This document shows, piece after piece, positions 13,030 to 23,875 of a stretch of DNA of 64,000 bases (positions are counted from its first letter, which is position 1; every line of letters starts with the position of its first letter). The notes beneath the pieces were generated by a model. The model was not told the DNA's origin and made no database searches. It worked only from the letters and a program-made list of their open reading frames with translations. The translations under genes were made by a program, and so were the position numbers. Origin of the DNA: Pomacea canaliculata (Eukaryota > Mollusca > Gastropoda > Architaenioglossa > Ampullariidae); assembly GCF_003073045.1 (NCBI RefSeq), contig NC_037591.1:24585319-24649318 (forward strand), read 5' to 3'.

Positions 13030-16000
13030 TTACTCCCTCTTTGATTTCTTTTTTTTCTGTTTACAGTCATTATTAAGTTCCTTAGCTCTGTTTTCCTCAG
13101 GCAAATCATCACATGCCTCCAAGTTTTTTTTCTTAGATTTTGTCTTCTTCCCATTTGCACTATCAGTCTCTAAAACCATGGCTTCTGAATAATCACTACA
13201 TGCTATGCCATCTTTTAAATCTTTTTTTGTTTTGTTTTCAACAGCGCAGCTGCTGGAAAATGTATCACTTGTAACATTTAAGGTTCCGTCTTTGCCCTTT
13301 TCCAATCTATGTTTTCTTTTGTTACAGACCTTTTCAGGCCTTGAAAAGCCAATATCATTTTCACTGTTACATAAATACTTGGTCTTGTTTTCTTGGTATG
13401 TTGATATATGCTTAACATCATCTTCAGAGACCTCGTTTCGTTTTCTTTTCTTGCTTTTCTTTTTTCGCTTATCATTTAAGGTGTTGCTTATTTGTGGGTC
13501 GGCAAATCATATTGAGAAGAGGCATGCATGTCACTTTGCCTTAACTCGGAAGATAATTTGTGATTAACAAGCTTAGGTTCACTCTGAATGCTCATTTTCA
13601 TAGCAGATTTTTCCTGGTCTGTTGATAATAAACTTTGGGGTTGGTACTTTTCCAGAAGAAGTCTTTCTTGCTCTTCAATGCGCTGAAGTTTTCCATTAAG
13701 CTTCAGTCCATGACGAGCAGCTCTAAATAAACATAAATTGTTGATGAGACTTAAATCAGAAGCATACTAACAAACATCAAACAGCTATACGGATAGTCCT
13801 TGTCACAGAAATCACCTAGAACTAAATGTCTTGGTAAGTTCTATGAGTTGACTATATTTGCTAGTCTAGTTTGCTTTATTTTCTCTTTATAACCTCTCCC
13901 AAACTTTCTATTTTTAATATTCTCTTCATATGCTCTCCTGTATCTAAACATTCAACATTACCTATTCCTCTGAATTTTTCCTCAACTTTGCTAAACTGAT
14001 CAGAAGTAAATTTTAACCACAAAACCAAATATTAAAATAAACTATAGGCTTATAAAGTAAAGAGACACTGACTTGTGTGCTGTGCGACCTCCACATCTTT
14101 TAAAAAGTTCATCTTCAGGAAGCAATCTGGAGAAAAAAGTTGGTCACAAATTAATAATGAGATAATTTATAAAGCGAGAAGCAGCTTTATTCGCTGTACA
14201 GATATATGCATAAAAGTTGGGAGCATAGCATTATCCAAGACTGAGTGGTATGCTCAACACAGTATCTGTATGACTACGTCCATGGTATGACAATGTATGA
14301 AGCATCGTGAAAAACAGTATATGCCACAAAAAAGTTATCTCTATTAAGCAACAGCAAATAATACTGATGCTCACTTTTATAATGCTCCAATATTTACATT
14401 TACTATCCCATTTTGAAATAACTAAAAGGATTATTAAAAAGAAATCCAAATATATTAATAACTGGGTTAGGGGTTGTATTTTTATAATAATTATGCCAGG
14501 TGAACATCATGCCTTTTTAAAGACGAAAGAGAGAAGCACACAAAATACAACACTGTAGATGCTTACAGTGTCTGTGTTTTTCTAGAGGAATCCTCTTCCT
14601 CATCATCATGTTTAACACCTGCAGTCATTTCTTCTTCGATTCCATTGGACAGTAAAGAAACCTGTTTAAGAAATTATCCCCTGATTAACTTATAGCAGTG
14701 TAAAAACTAACAGAACACTAGGTTTTATTTGCTCACACAATTACAGACATCTGATTATTGATGAAACAATGAGGTAACACAAGACTATATTGCAATGAGC
14801 AACTTTCTAACAGCAACATCTCATGAAAACTATCGCTAACATTTATTTATTAGCAAAAGTTTAAAAATTTCTTTATCTGACACAGCTCTTTACCCTCGAA
14901 TTTTAAACAGAAAAATATATTTGTGACTAGTTCTTGAATGACATCTGCTATACAAACCAAGGCAGTACTACTACATAAACAATAATCTTGACTTGGAGTA
15001 TGGTCTGCTGTGGTATTATTAGAATTGCATCTACTTTGTTATTGTTTAACACTTCTTACATATTTCATTCTACCTCCATCAACCATACTAAAACACAGTG
15101 ATCCAAAACATCTGTCAACTACAACAATGTTAGGCAAGGAATCAGTTTGTGATGGTTTGCAGCACATTAATTTTTAAGCATCAGAATCAACTAGATTTAT
15201 TAACTAGATTATAAAGGGTTAATAATTTCTTGTTAACAGTGTTAATTTAACATTTCTTGCCTTTACAAAGTTTCCGTATGCAGCCTTCTTCTGAACAGCT
15301 ACTTCTTCCTTCTTTGACTTTTTGGAGGACCTGACTATGACGCCATCCTGTCATAGCAAGTACAGCCATATAACTAAAACTTAAGTTCAGCAATTTTAAA
15401 ATTATGCTTCATTTATTTCCACACAGTTGAATCTTAAGAAAGGAAATTCATCACTTCAAAAATGAAGTTTTTAAATACTTTGAAACACTTTTTATAAAAT
15501 AAAGATGACATAAAATTGTAGAGCCCATGTATGTTTTTTGTTAGTTTATTCCTTATTACCCCTTGAGGAGCATAGGACCCCGACTACACCTCGCCAGCAG
15601 ACCCGGTTTCAGGTAGCCCCCTTTAGATGGGTCCATGTGGTTCCGATGTCCTTTGCCTTGCTCTCTACTGTTTCTTTTCTAAATCTGCTTTGGTCTCAAA
15701 ACTCTCCTCTTCCCCTGAGGGTTCCAGTCAAGTGCTTGCCTGGCAATGGTGTCAGCTGGTTTGCGCAAGGTGTGTCCTATCCATCCCATTTGCACTTTGT
15801 GATGTCTTGGCTAGTGGCACTCTGGCTGATTCTTTTCCACAGGCTGCTGCTGGAGATCTTTTCAGGCCATCTTATTCACGTTTCAGAACCATACAGTAGG
15901 ACAGCTTTCACACTGGTGCTGAAGATGTGGGTCTTACTGCAGAAGGATAATGCTTGGGAGTTCCATATGGGCCATAGGCTGTTGCAAGCATGCCTGGCCT

Positions 16001-17361
16001 TGTTGATGCGGCTTTTGATGTCACTGTCCACTCCCCCATCCTTGTTGACAATGCTCCCCAAATACATGAAGTGATCTGTTTTCAGGATGTTCTCTCCCTG
16101 AAGTTGGACTGGGAGTTCCTGCTTGTTGTTGATTCTCATCACTTAAGTCTTTTTTCTGTAGACCTTTAAGCCAGTCTCCGCTTCCTCTGCTAGCTTACTC
16201 AGTTTCGTCTGTGCATGCTGCTGCCAATGAGATAGGAGACTAATGTCATCTGCAGAGTCCAGATCTTCTAGCTGTTTGGTGAAGGTCCACTGGATACCGG
16301 TGTTGTGTCTTGGGTCGTCTTGTGCATAATACAGTCTATGACCATCAGAAAGATTGTTGGTGATATTTTGCATCTCTGTCTTGCACCAGTCTACAATACG
16401 AAAGGTTTAGTAAGTTTGCTGTTGTGGATAACTTGGCAGGACGAGTCTTTATACAACCCCTGGAGAATGTTTATGAGCTTAGGCGGAATACCATAGTCGA
16501 TCATCAGCCTCCAGAAGACAGTCCTTCTCATGTACGTTTTAAGTTGTCTAAATTTCTTTCAAATTTATCATAAGAACAACCAAATTTTACTTAATTTTTT
16601 TTTTCTTCTGGCTTATCAGCTATAAAATGTTTTTAGCCCTTAGGAATGAGCAAAACCAAAAATAAGGACTAATAAAGATTCACACACATACAAACAGAGC
16701 TGCTAATCAATACCTCCTTTGCTTCCACTGTGATATTAGAAACTGCTTTATTGAATGCGTGATCCCACCAGTGATGTGTAAATTCTTGTGCTGGATCATG
16801 ACCAACCTGAAGTGATGAATCAATATTCAAATCAACATTTAAATATTTTTAACATCAATGTATACCGGTATGTTGTACTCTGTATATGAAGAGTTATCAC
16901 ATATTTTTTTCAGTAAGAATACTCACCCCAGCTGAATCCATTTTAAGTTTAACTTTGATAGCTTGAGTGATCCCATGTTCTTTTGCTCCAAGCCCCACAC
17001 CTGAAAACAAAATTGTTACTGTCAATACTATATATTTTGGCAAGCTTACAAAATAGTGTATAAAAATTTTTATTGTTAAACTAGTCTGTACTGCGATTTC
17101 ACAGTTGCTGCTAATAAATTATTCTAAATATTTGATACAGCAGTCTAAAAATCGTTATACAATATATGACAGAAAGCAGCATTTAATTTTAAACTAATTA
17201 AAAACTCTACTGTGTTTAACTTTTATAATAATTTCATCTGCAACACGAACCTCGCAAATACGTGCTTTTAGAAAAAAAATTTCAAGTCTATAATAATTAC
17301 CATCAGTCCACCCATGTTTCTCAAGTTGCTTACGAGCGAACGATCCTTTTGATGACCACAT
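13030..17361 (-). CDS. GPATCH4: GPATCH4-like G-patch domain protein (7 exons; frame break in last exon)
   Basis: Nucleolar/Cajal-body G-patch protein; G-patch proteins generally partner DEAH helicases. Exons in order: 17301-17361, 16927-17000, 16714-16806, 15261-15347, 14567-14661, 14073-14126, 13030-13722. The G-patch reads ARKQLEKHGWTDGVGLGAKE then HGITQAIKVKLK. Next comes the GPATCH4 signature GVGHDPAQEFTHHWWDHAFNK, one residue over the human pattern in spacing, then a second family block RCGGRTAHKAARHGLKLNGKL. The tail is lysine-rich with KKKRK-like clusters and ends KKKKSKRE. In the last exon the upstream frame stops at 13488-13490, giving about 232 residues. The lysine-rich tail continues in the neighbouring frame to 13030, for about 385 residues. 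The shift must lie between 13491 and 13506 and fits one missing base. Intron 4 appears to use a GC donor (AAG then GCAAGA). I start at ATG 17361; an upstream in-frame ATG would add an unlikely hydrophobic stretch. Confidence 0.9.
15538..16528 (-). mobile_element. 5'-truncated RTE-like LINE, a different family from the 4760 element
   Basis: Lies in the GPATCH4 intron between exons 3 and 4, in the sense of the gene. Near-perfect 12-bp flanks CATGTATGTTTT (15526-15537) and CATGTACGTTTT (16529-16540) differ at one base and look like an aged target-site duplication. The minus strand encodes the reverse-transcriptase C-terminal half: DSADDISLLSHWQQHAQTKL, where the catalytic motif is altered from FADD, then DHFMYLGSIVNKDGGVDSDI and SVKAVLLYGSET. 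The frame is broken at least twice. The protein is clearly different from the 4760 family, so this is a separate, older lineage. Confidence 0.85.
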
Positions 17362-17765
17362 TATGTAGTAATAACACACAAACACAATTGGTAACAACAC
17401 GAGGGTGGAATCGCTTAGATAACTCTCAATCATATCATAGAGTTACGTCCCCGTTCGTATTATCGACAGAGTAATCGCTATGGTGAGATCGGTTACCCTC
17501 GGCTATTGATTATATAAAGCACGTAGAAACTTTGTACACACATGTACATTATGCTGATTTTAAAAGTAATTTTGGACACCGACAACACTTAGATCTGGTC
17601 GACGGGTTGGCTCCAGAAGAGCTGACTGCTATTGCTGATGAGCCCTTTGACGGGATTTAACCGTCTGCCGCCACATTTATTTTTACTGTTACTTATTTCT
17701 TATTTTTCCCCCATTTTTATGGCAGTCCAAATACCAAATACAATTGTAACCTATACGTCGAGCTT
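17362..17765. other. GPATCH4 upstream flank
   Basis: Presumed promoter and 5' UTR of GPATCH4 on the minus strand, running into the flank of the LINE copy. No motif is assigned with confidence. Confidence 0.35.
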
Positions 17766-17775
17766 GTCAAGACAA

Positions 17776-18599
17776 TCTATCTATTCCTCTTCGTGCATCA
17801 GGTTGCACATAAGGCCTCAACCAGAGTCCGCCACCGATGTCGATCGGCTGAAACCCGCTCTAGGTGACCCCATGTCCAGCCCTTTCCCTTCATCTCCCTT
17901 TCCACTGTTCTTCTCCAAGTTTCCTTTGGGCGGCCTCGTTTTCTTCGGCCGTCTGGAGTCCATCGTAGGGCGACTCTGGAGAGGTCTGCTGTCTGCTGGC
18001 GGAGCACATGTCCAATCCATCGCCAACGCCTTCGTTGAACCTGCGTGGTGATGGACTCGGTTTCACTTCTTCGGTGGAGTTCTTCGTTGGTGATGGTGTT
18101 TGGCCAAAAGATGTTAAGTATGCGCCTGAGGCATCTGTTTTGGAAGACGTCAAGCTTGTTACTGATGGTTTTGGTCATCTTCCAGGATTCTGATCCGTAA
18201 AGGAGGGTGCTGATCACATTTGACTTGAAGATTCTCAGCTTGATCTTCTGGCTGATGTTTTTTGCCTTCCATGTGCTCCTGAGTGAGGCAAAGGCCTGGC
18301 TGGCTTTCGCCAGTCGGGCTCGAATCTCCACCTCCGCATCCCCGGTGTTTGACATTTTGGACCCAAGATAGGAGAAACTGTCAACTTCCTCAATCTCTTC
18401 TCCATTTAGTTTGATGCTGTCTTGGACTCTGGCGTTCACTCTCATACTTTTCGTTTTTTTTGTGCTGACCTTCAAGCCAAGGTTTCCAGCTGTTTCTGAG
18501 AAGGCCTTTGTTTTTTCCTGCATGTCTTGGTGGCGGTGTGACAGCAGGGCAATGTCATCAGCAAAGTCCAAGTCTTCCAGCGCTGTTGTTGCTGTCATA
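17776..18599 (-). mobile_element. 5'-truncated copy of the 4760 RTE-like LINE, with 10-bp target-site duplication
   Basis: Flanked by GTCAAGACAA at 17766-17775 and 18600-18609. It is nearly base-for-base the last 0.83 kb of the 4760-7987 element, but here the reading frame is open for about 268 codons on the minus strand. That frame covers [58 protein letters not shown] and GRPKETWRR. The truncation point (GTCATAGTCA in the longer copy) overlaps the duplication, so microhomology was probably used. The open frame and close match suggest a young insertion from a still-similar family. Confidence 0.92.
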
Positions 18600-18609
18600 G
18601 TCAAGACAA

Positions 18610-19925
18610 ATACTCACATATAACAGGGTAGTTCTGTTTGCCCTCAAAGATCTACTTTAAATTTGCTTATCTGCAAATAAATTTAATTCATAGTACTCAT
18701 ACTTAATTATATATCATGCCATTACCGATTTACACATCTTTCGCATTCACCTTTTTTACGGTACTTCATGATGCGCGAAAATATGATATATGCCCTAAGT
18801 TTTGTTGGCCGGAAATTGGCAAAGAAGAGCCTACGGGTGATTAGACGTCTTGATGGATCGCTCGGACATCACCCGAAACCTAGACCAGATACGCACCGGA
18901 TACAATTCAATGTCTATTCAAACTGCCTGCAGCATATCAGGTCATGGGGCTTTATCAGATGCGTCGAACAGATTAGTATGAAGCCAGAGGACAAAGGTCA
19001 TGTACGTTAAGTTCTATATTCTGATAAAATGACCTTTCATTAAACATGATAAAACCTTTAATTTTTATGTTAACTTTCATATGCGGCTGCATCTGTGGTC
19101 GGAAGTAAAAAAAGTACAAGAATCATCGAATCTTCCTAAATAGTGAAGATTGAGATGCTTTACTTTGTTGAAACAGTCGGTTGGAAATGCTATCGACCCT
19201 TTTTCATAACAGTATATTACCCATACATGCTTCTCCCAAAGTGTTCTTTTCCCACGCCAACTTTCCCCATGGCTAACATCCATTAAAATTTAAGCAGCTG
19301 TTGCTGAAGAAAGGGTCCGGTGATGTTGACATCCACGATGATGAGATGACCAAACGCTATAGCTCCAGGGCTTGCTTCTGACAAGCATGTCTGTCTCGCA
19401 GACTTACAGATGCAATCTTTCAAGGGATAGGCCAATGGTTTATATCAGCTGAGACCATTTCAAGTTTAAAAACCGGTTGAACTCAGTAGACACAATTTTG
19501 TGAGAAACTTACATGCAAAACAGTGTGCGAGGAAGACTGGGTATTGTCCAGCGTGGATGCGTAATTGTACTGTTTCAGCTGTCATCTACACTTTACCGAA
19601 TCTGTGGGGATTGAATTGACCATGAGGTAAACTTTATATCATCTAAAATATCTTTCATAGTTGTCGCGAACGATAATTTCTTACACAAAGACAGAGAGAC
19701 TTTCAATAGCTCATAATATGAATATGGCTTTGCTGATTTTAAATAATGTACACTTTATGACAAGTTCATAAAATATGTTTCATGATGACGATGATGATCA
19801 TCATCATGTCCCTTGGCTCTGATTGGATATAGTGATGCTTGACGATGTACCATCAATTCTCTACAATTTGTTCGTTTGTTTTTTGTTTTTTTTTTATTTT
19901 GTTTTTTTTTAAATCTTTTTCGAGA
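18610..19925. other. Upstream region of the chitin-binding gene
   Basis: No gene is recognised. There is a short palindromic GATGATGATCATCATCATG near 19788-19806 and a T-rich tract at about 19875-19910. An ORF at 18768-19010 has no recognisable domain. Confidence 0.4.
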
Positions 19926-22342
19926 ATGCGCCAGTCGATGAAAGGCCACTTCGTTCTTGGATGCTGTCTGACCGTTTTTGTTGTTGTTTTGCCTGTCTCT
20001 TCTTTCTCTTCCCAGTGCTATTTCCTGCCCGATCGTCGTTACAAGTTCTGATGATCTTGCGATGTGTATACGTGTCTACGTTGTATTATCTTGCACTGTG
20101 TTGATTTACTTTAGAACTCTAACTGAATGTGTGATTACAGGGCGCTCAAACAGGCAACCCACACACGACGAACTGGTGCATCATCTTATTCTGGTGCATT
20201 TTGAAGTCAGCTGAGTGTTTTGGTCCGAACATCATGGCGTGTACGTATACTACTGATTTCCATCGTACCCCTGCTTCCCTATATGCTGCCGACTGTTTGT
20301 TGTGTCACTCATTCCAACATTCAGTCGCATCTGTTGCCTGTCTATCCTTCCTCCCTATGTCCATACAGTGCCTGTTTAGCCAGTCGGACTTTAGAAACGG
20401 ACAACAAATAAAGTGCGTGTCTTTTATTTTGTTTTTTTACCGCCAGCATAATACTAAGCGTGAATAGCTACTCACGAACGTTTTACAAACGTCAGAAGCG
20501 TCTCGGCGCCGTGAAGAGCTTGTCTTTAACGAGGGTATGTGTCTGTGATGATCGGACACTCTCCTGTTCAGTTCTCGTCTCAGGCAACTTGTACTTTTCT
20601 CTTAATGTGACGACTGTTCATAGGTTTAGGCGTCAAGATTTTTTTCTGGATAAATAGATAAAAATGCAGAATCAAGTAGATTAAGTGTGTGAAAATCTAT
20701 GCTCTCTACTGTAGTCTCAGTATTAAAATAATGACGAAACATCGCGAGAAAAGGGAAGGGACGTGTTTATCATCCGATTCGTCTTTATTCTTTGCCTATT
20801 TTGTTTTGTGCAGATTATTCCACTTGTGTCAGTGAGAGACAAGACTGTCTGAATAAATTATTTGGGATGTACCCGGTATGCTCAGACTGCACTCAGTTTG
20901 CTCTCTGCGACCCCAACACACGCCTTGGCATCATCAAGATTAACTGCCCTATCTATTTGTTTTATGACATAAGAACCGGAAGCTGTGTCCTGCCAGAGCT
21001 TGCCATATGCGGGTGAGTAAGGAGAAGGATTAACAAGTCCATTTATAACAATAACCTTAAATAATAAAGTTCTAAAAAAGATGAGCAACTAAAAAAAAAA
21101 ACAACCTTTAAATTAGACGGGAACAGGACAGAGAGAATTATCAACTTGAAGCAGAAAGATGAAGGGGAAAGGAAACCATAAAAATCGAATTCCAAAGTAA
21201 AATTAAGTCACCTAGCAAATAAAATGTGTAAGTAAAGGATGTAGAGTATGAGTCCATGGAAACAGTGAAATGTTTGTTATGCTTTTTTGCAGATCCAGTA
21301 ATCAGGGAAGATTACTGAGCCCTAAAGTGCACCAGCACTAAACAGCGCATCCAGACCGCCCGCTGCACGGAGACCAGCAAGTCAAGAAAGAGCAACATAT
21401 CAGTCGAGCACCAGCAGTCTGCCAAGTCAAGATTCAGACGAAGGAGTGGGCTCCCAAAAGACCACGAATATCATGGAAAGACCACTATACTCAGCGAATG
21501 CAAAATATGCGACAAGTCTTTTAAGAAAAAGCATTTCAGCGAATCCAACGGGCCTGATAAATCCTTTGAGAAGTCCAGAAAAAACAACCTTTTCAATGAC
21601 ACCGACAGACCCCTCAGGTGTAGACACATCAACTTATCCGACATTTGCAACAAGTCCAGAGATTGCTGGTCGAGACTATTCAGTTAGAAATTCAAAAGTT
21701 AGTGGCGTCGACGTAAGTGGTCCTGGAGATAAAACAAACAATGCTCGCTACGAAAATTATCTTAAAGACAGATTTGACAAGGAAAGCAATGATACTACCC
21801 CAAACGACGACAGTCTAAATTACAGGCATAAATATGGTCAAGGCAAGATTGCAAAAGACAGCGAGGAGACGTTTAACGACTATTTCGTTAATAATTATCC
21901 TGACAAAAGTCCAGTTAGCCTTTCTAACCTCGTGAGCCTTAATAGCAATACCGACATCCCACATTCAACGAAAGCAACACACTCAAGAACGAACGACCCA
22001 ATCGCTGTTGCCCCCAGTCCCATCTCCACCCTCACCACAACTGCCTCCGTCACCATCGCTACTCCCACCACTATCGCCGCAACTGCCCCCAGCATCGTCA
22101 CCACCACCACCCCTTCCACCACCACCACCCACTTTATCGAGCGTGGGAAGTGTTTGGCGTCGTGCAAAGGAGTGCCTGACGGTGACTACCAGTCCTGCTT
22201 CTCTTGCCATTTTTATATTACGTGCTCTAACGGCTTTCTGTGGGACAACCGGCCATGCCCCTCTAACCTGGTGTGGGACGATCTCCTGCAGATGTGCGTG
22301 CACGTCTCCACTACGTGTCACGTACAAGTCATCAGACGATGA
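19926..22342 (+). CDS. Secreted protein with two chitin-binding type-2 (peritrophin-like) modules
   Basis: Exon 1 (19926 to about 20037) encodes a signal peptide, MKGHFVLGCCLTVFVVVLPV then SSFSSQ, starting at ATG 19926 or 19938. Exon 2 (20814-21012) is cysteine-rich (DCLNKLFGMYPVCSDCTQF, CDPNTRLGIIKINCP, CVLPELAIC) and fits a CBM14-like module. Exon 3 starts at 21346 or possibly 21328; the stronger-looking acceptor at 21292 leads to a stop. It carries a long hydrophilic linker, then a Thr/Pro/Ala-rich mucin-like run near 22010-22135. The second module follows (CLASCKGVPDGDYQSC, CHFYITCSNGFLWDNRPCP, DDLLQMCVHVSTTC), ending in TGA at 22340. Likely role: extracellular chitin binding in cuticle, gut lining or shell matrix; which of these is unknown. 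The exon 1 donor and exon 3 acceptor are uncertain. Confidence 0.75.
22014..22133 (+). repeat. ACC-type low-complexity run coding for the mucin-like linker
   Basis: C/A-rich trinucleotide-like sequence (CCACCA, CACCAC and variants) inside exon 3 of the chitin-binding gene. It reads as Thr/Ala/Pro in the coding frame and is a typical site of length polymorphism. Confidence 0.7.
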
Positions 22343-23875
22343 GAGTTTGTGTGCGTGCTTCGCCACAAAACCGGATGACTTGTTAACGGCACAGAAACAG
22401 TTAACATTCATTCATTTTTCTTGGCCTTGACTGACTGACCTCTGGTGGCCAGCCCCTATAATCGATCGGACTGACTGGACTGACTTAATTAGATAGGCTT
22501 TTAACTCCTTCAAGGCAGTATAAAGTTGCACGGCTTGATCAGTCGATCATTTCTTTATGTTTGCCAGCCAGTTTTTTTTTTTCTGACCACCTCTGCGTCA
22601 GTCTCCCTAAATGGTACCCCGACAGATGGTCTTCGAGTTAATTCATTATCACGCATAAATAAACAATTAACAGGAAATAAATATCGAGGTCGATTCATTA
22701 ATTAACCCGTGTTTTTGTTATTCATTTTATTATTTCTTGGATGTGCCGGTATATATATATATGCTATAGCCGCTTAATTCGTCTGCAAATCAAACTTCTC
22801 AAAGTACTTGAGACAGTTTCTGACTGCATGATATATAATTCATTGATCTAATGCTCACAATAATATTTTAAAAAGTTCTGTTCAGTCTCAATTTAAGTAT
22901 TCCGCATGGCTGATAACACGGTAAGAAAAAAATTACTCTGAAGACTTGAAGTGGCATCTGCCAGGAATTGAAAGTTGATTGCCTGAAGGTGTAAGAATAC
23001 TCCCACAAAAACTTTCATTAATAAAGAGGAAATAAGAAAACATGCAGTTTAATGTGACTTTTACCAGAACAATATGAGTAACTTTTTAAAGTTAACGTAT
23101 TAATAGTATTAATAGTACGTTAGCTACACGCAGCAATTACAGTGTCTAGCCGTCTGTCTATGGTCTGCAAATGGTTCATCTCTATATGGTTCAAATCACT
23201 AGAGACGCTCGTTGGGAAGTGGGGCTTGCTTTGAGTCCTGATTAAGCTTATGTTTCTTTAGTATACCTTTTTCCCCGCTAATGCTTTATTATCTCATAAT
23301 AAATAAAAGCAATTCCTTGTTCGTAAAATAAAAATAGGCTAAGGCGAAATTCTATTTAAATGTCAGCTGATGCATCACATGATCCGAATTCCACATTTAG
23401 AAACACCCTGGACGTACATAGGGACATCGGTTCAAGGGGAAACACATTGAGTAGAGGTATCCTCGAGATAGAGTGTAAAAGTTTTGATCAGTCATTTTTC
23501 TTAACACTATTTCTTCCTGAATTTAGACCATTCAATGCACAATCTTTAGAGATCCACAGCTGCAAATCTGGTGATTGCTTCTGTGATGTTGACGGTGGTA
23601 AGAAATAAATTCTAAAAAAAAAACTTTAGAGAAAGATTGAACAAAACACGCCCTTTTTCGGTCACCTCACCCTTTTACAAACAGAAGGTGAAGACATTGT
23701 TTTCATAATTTTTTCTTTAAAAAGACAGCGTTTAAATCATGGTATAAGATTTATTTTAGCAGTGCACAGTTTACAATTTAGGGTGTATATATATATGTTT
23801 ATAGCGATTGTAAAACGCGATCAGCTTTATAAAATTGCTTTATTATTGTTGTATTTCTGCAGAGTTAAAAACAAG
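22343..23875. other. Intergenic region between the chitin-binding gene and GALC
   Basis: AT-rich with no recognised element. An ORF at 23360-23608 lacks recognisable domains. The GALC promoter should lie at its right end. Confidence 0.4.

Noticed and set aside
15538-16074. 178-codon plus-strand ORF
   Set aside because: It is the antisense of a LINE reverse-transcriptase fragment.
17362-17433. N-terminal extension of GPATCH4 from an upstream ATG
   Set aside because: It would add a hydrophobic segment foreign to a nucleolar G-patch protein. The internal ATG at 17361 matches the family start better.
17590-17660. Short GC-rich phrase near GPATCH4 promoter as a gene or element
   Set aside because: No terminal repeats, no second copy in the window and no protein similarity.
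22008-22430. Pro/Ser-rich 140-codon plus-strand ORF
   Set aside because: It is the alternate frame of the ACC-type run in the chitin-binding gene; the cysteine pattern lies in the other frame.
23360-23608. Possible upstream GALC exon
   Set aside because: No signal-peptide character, no homology, and an in-frame stop right after a weak donor. The ATG at 23876 is a better start.
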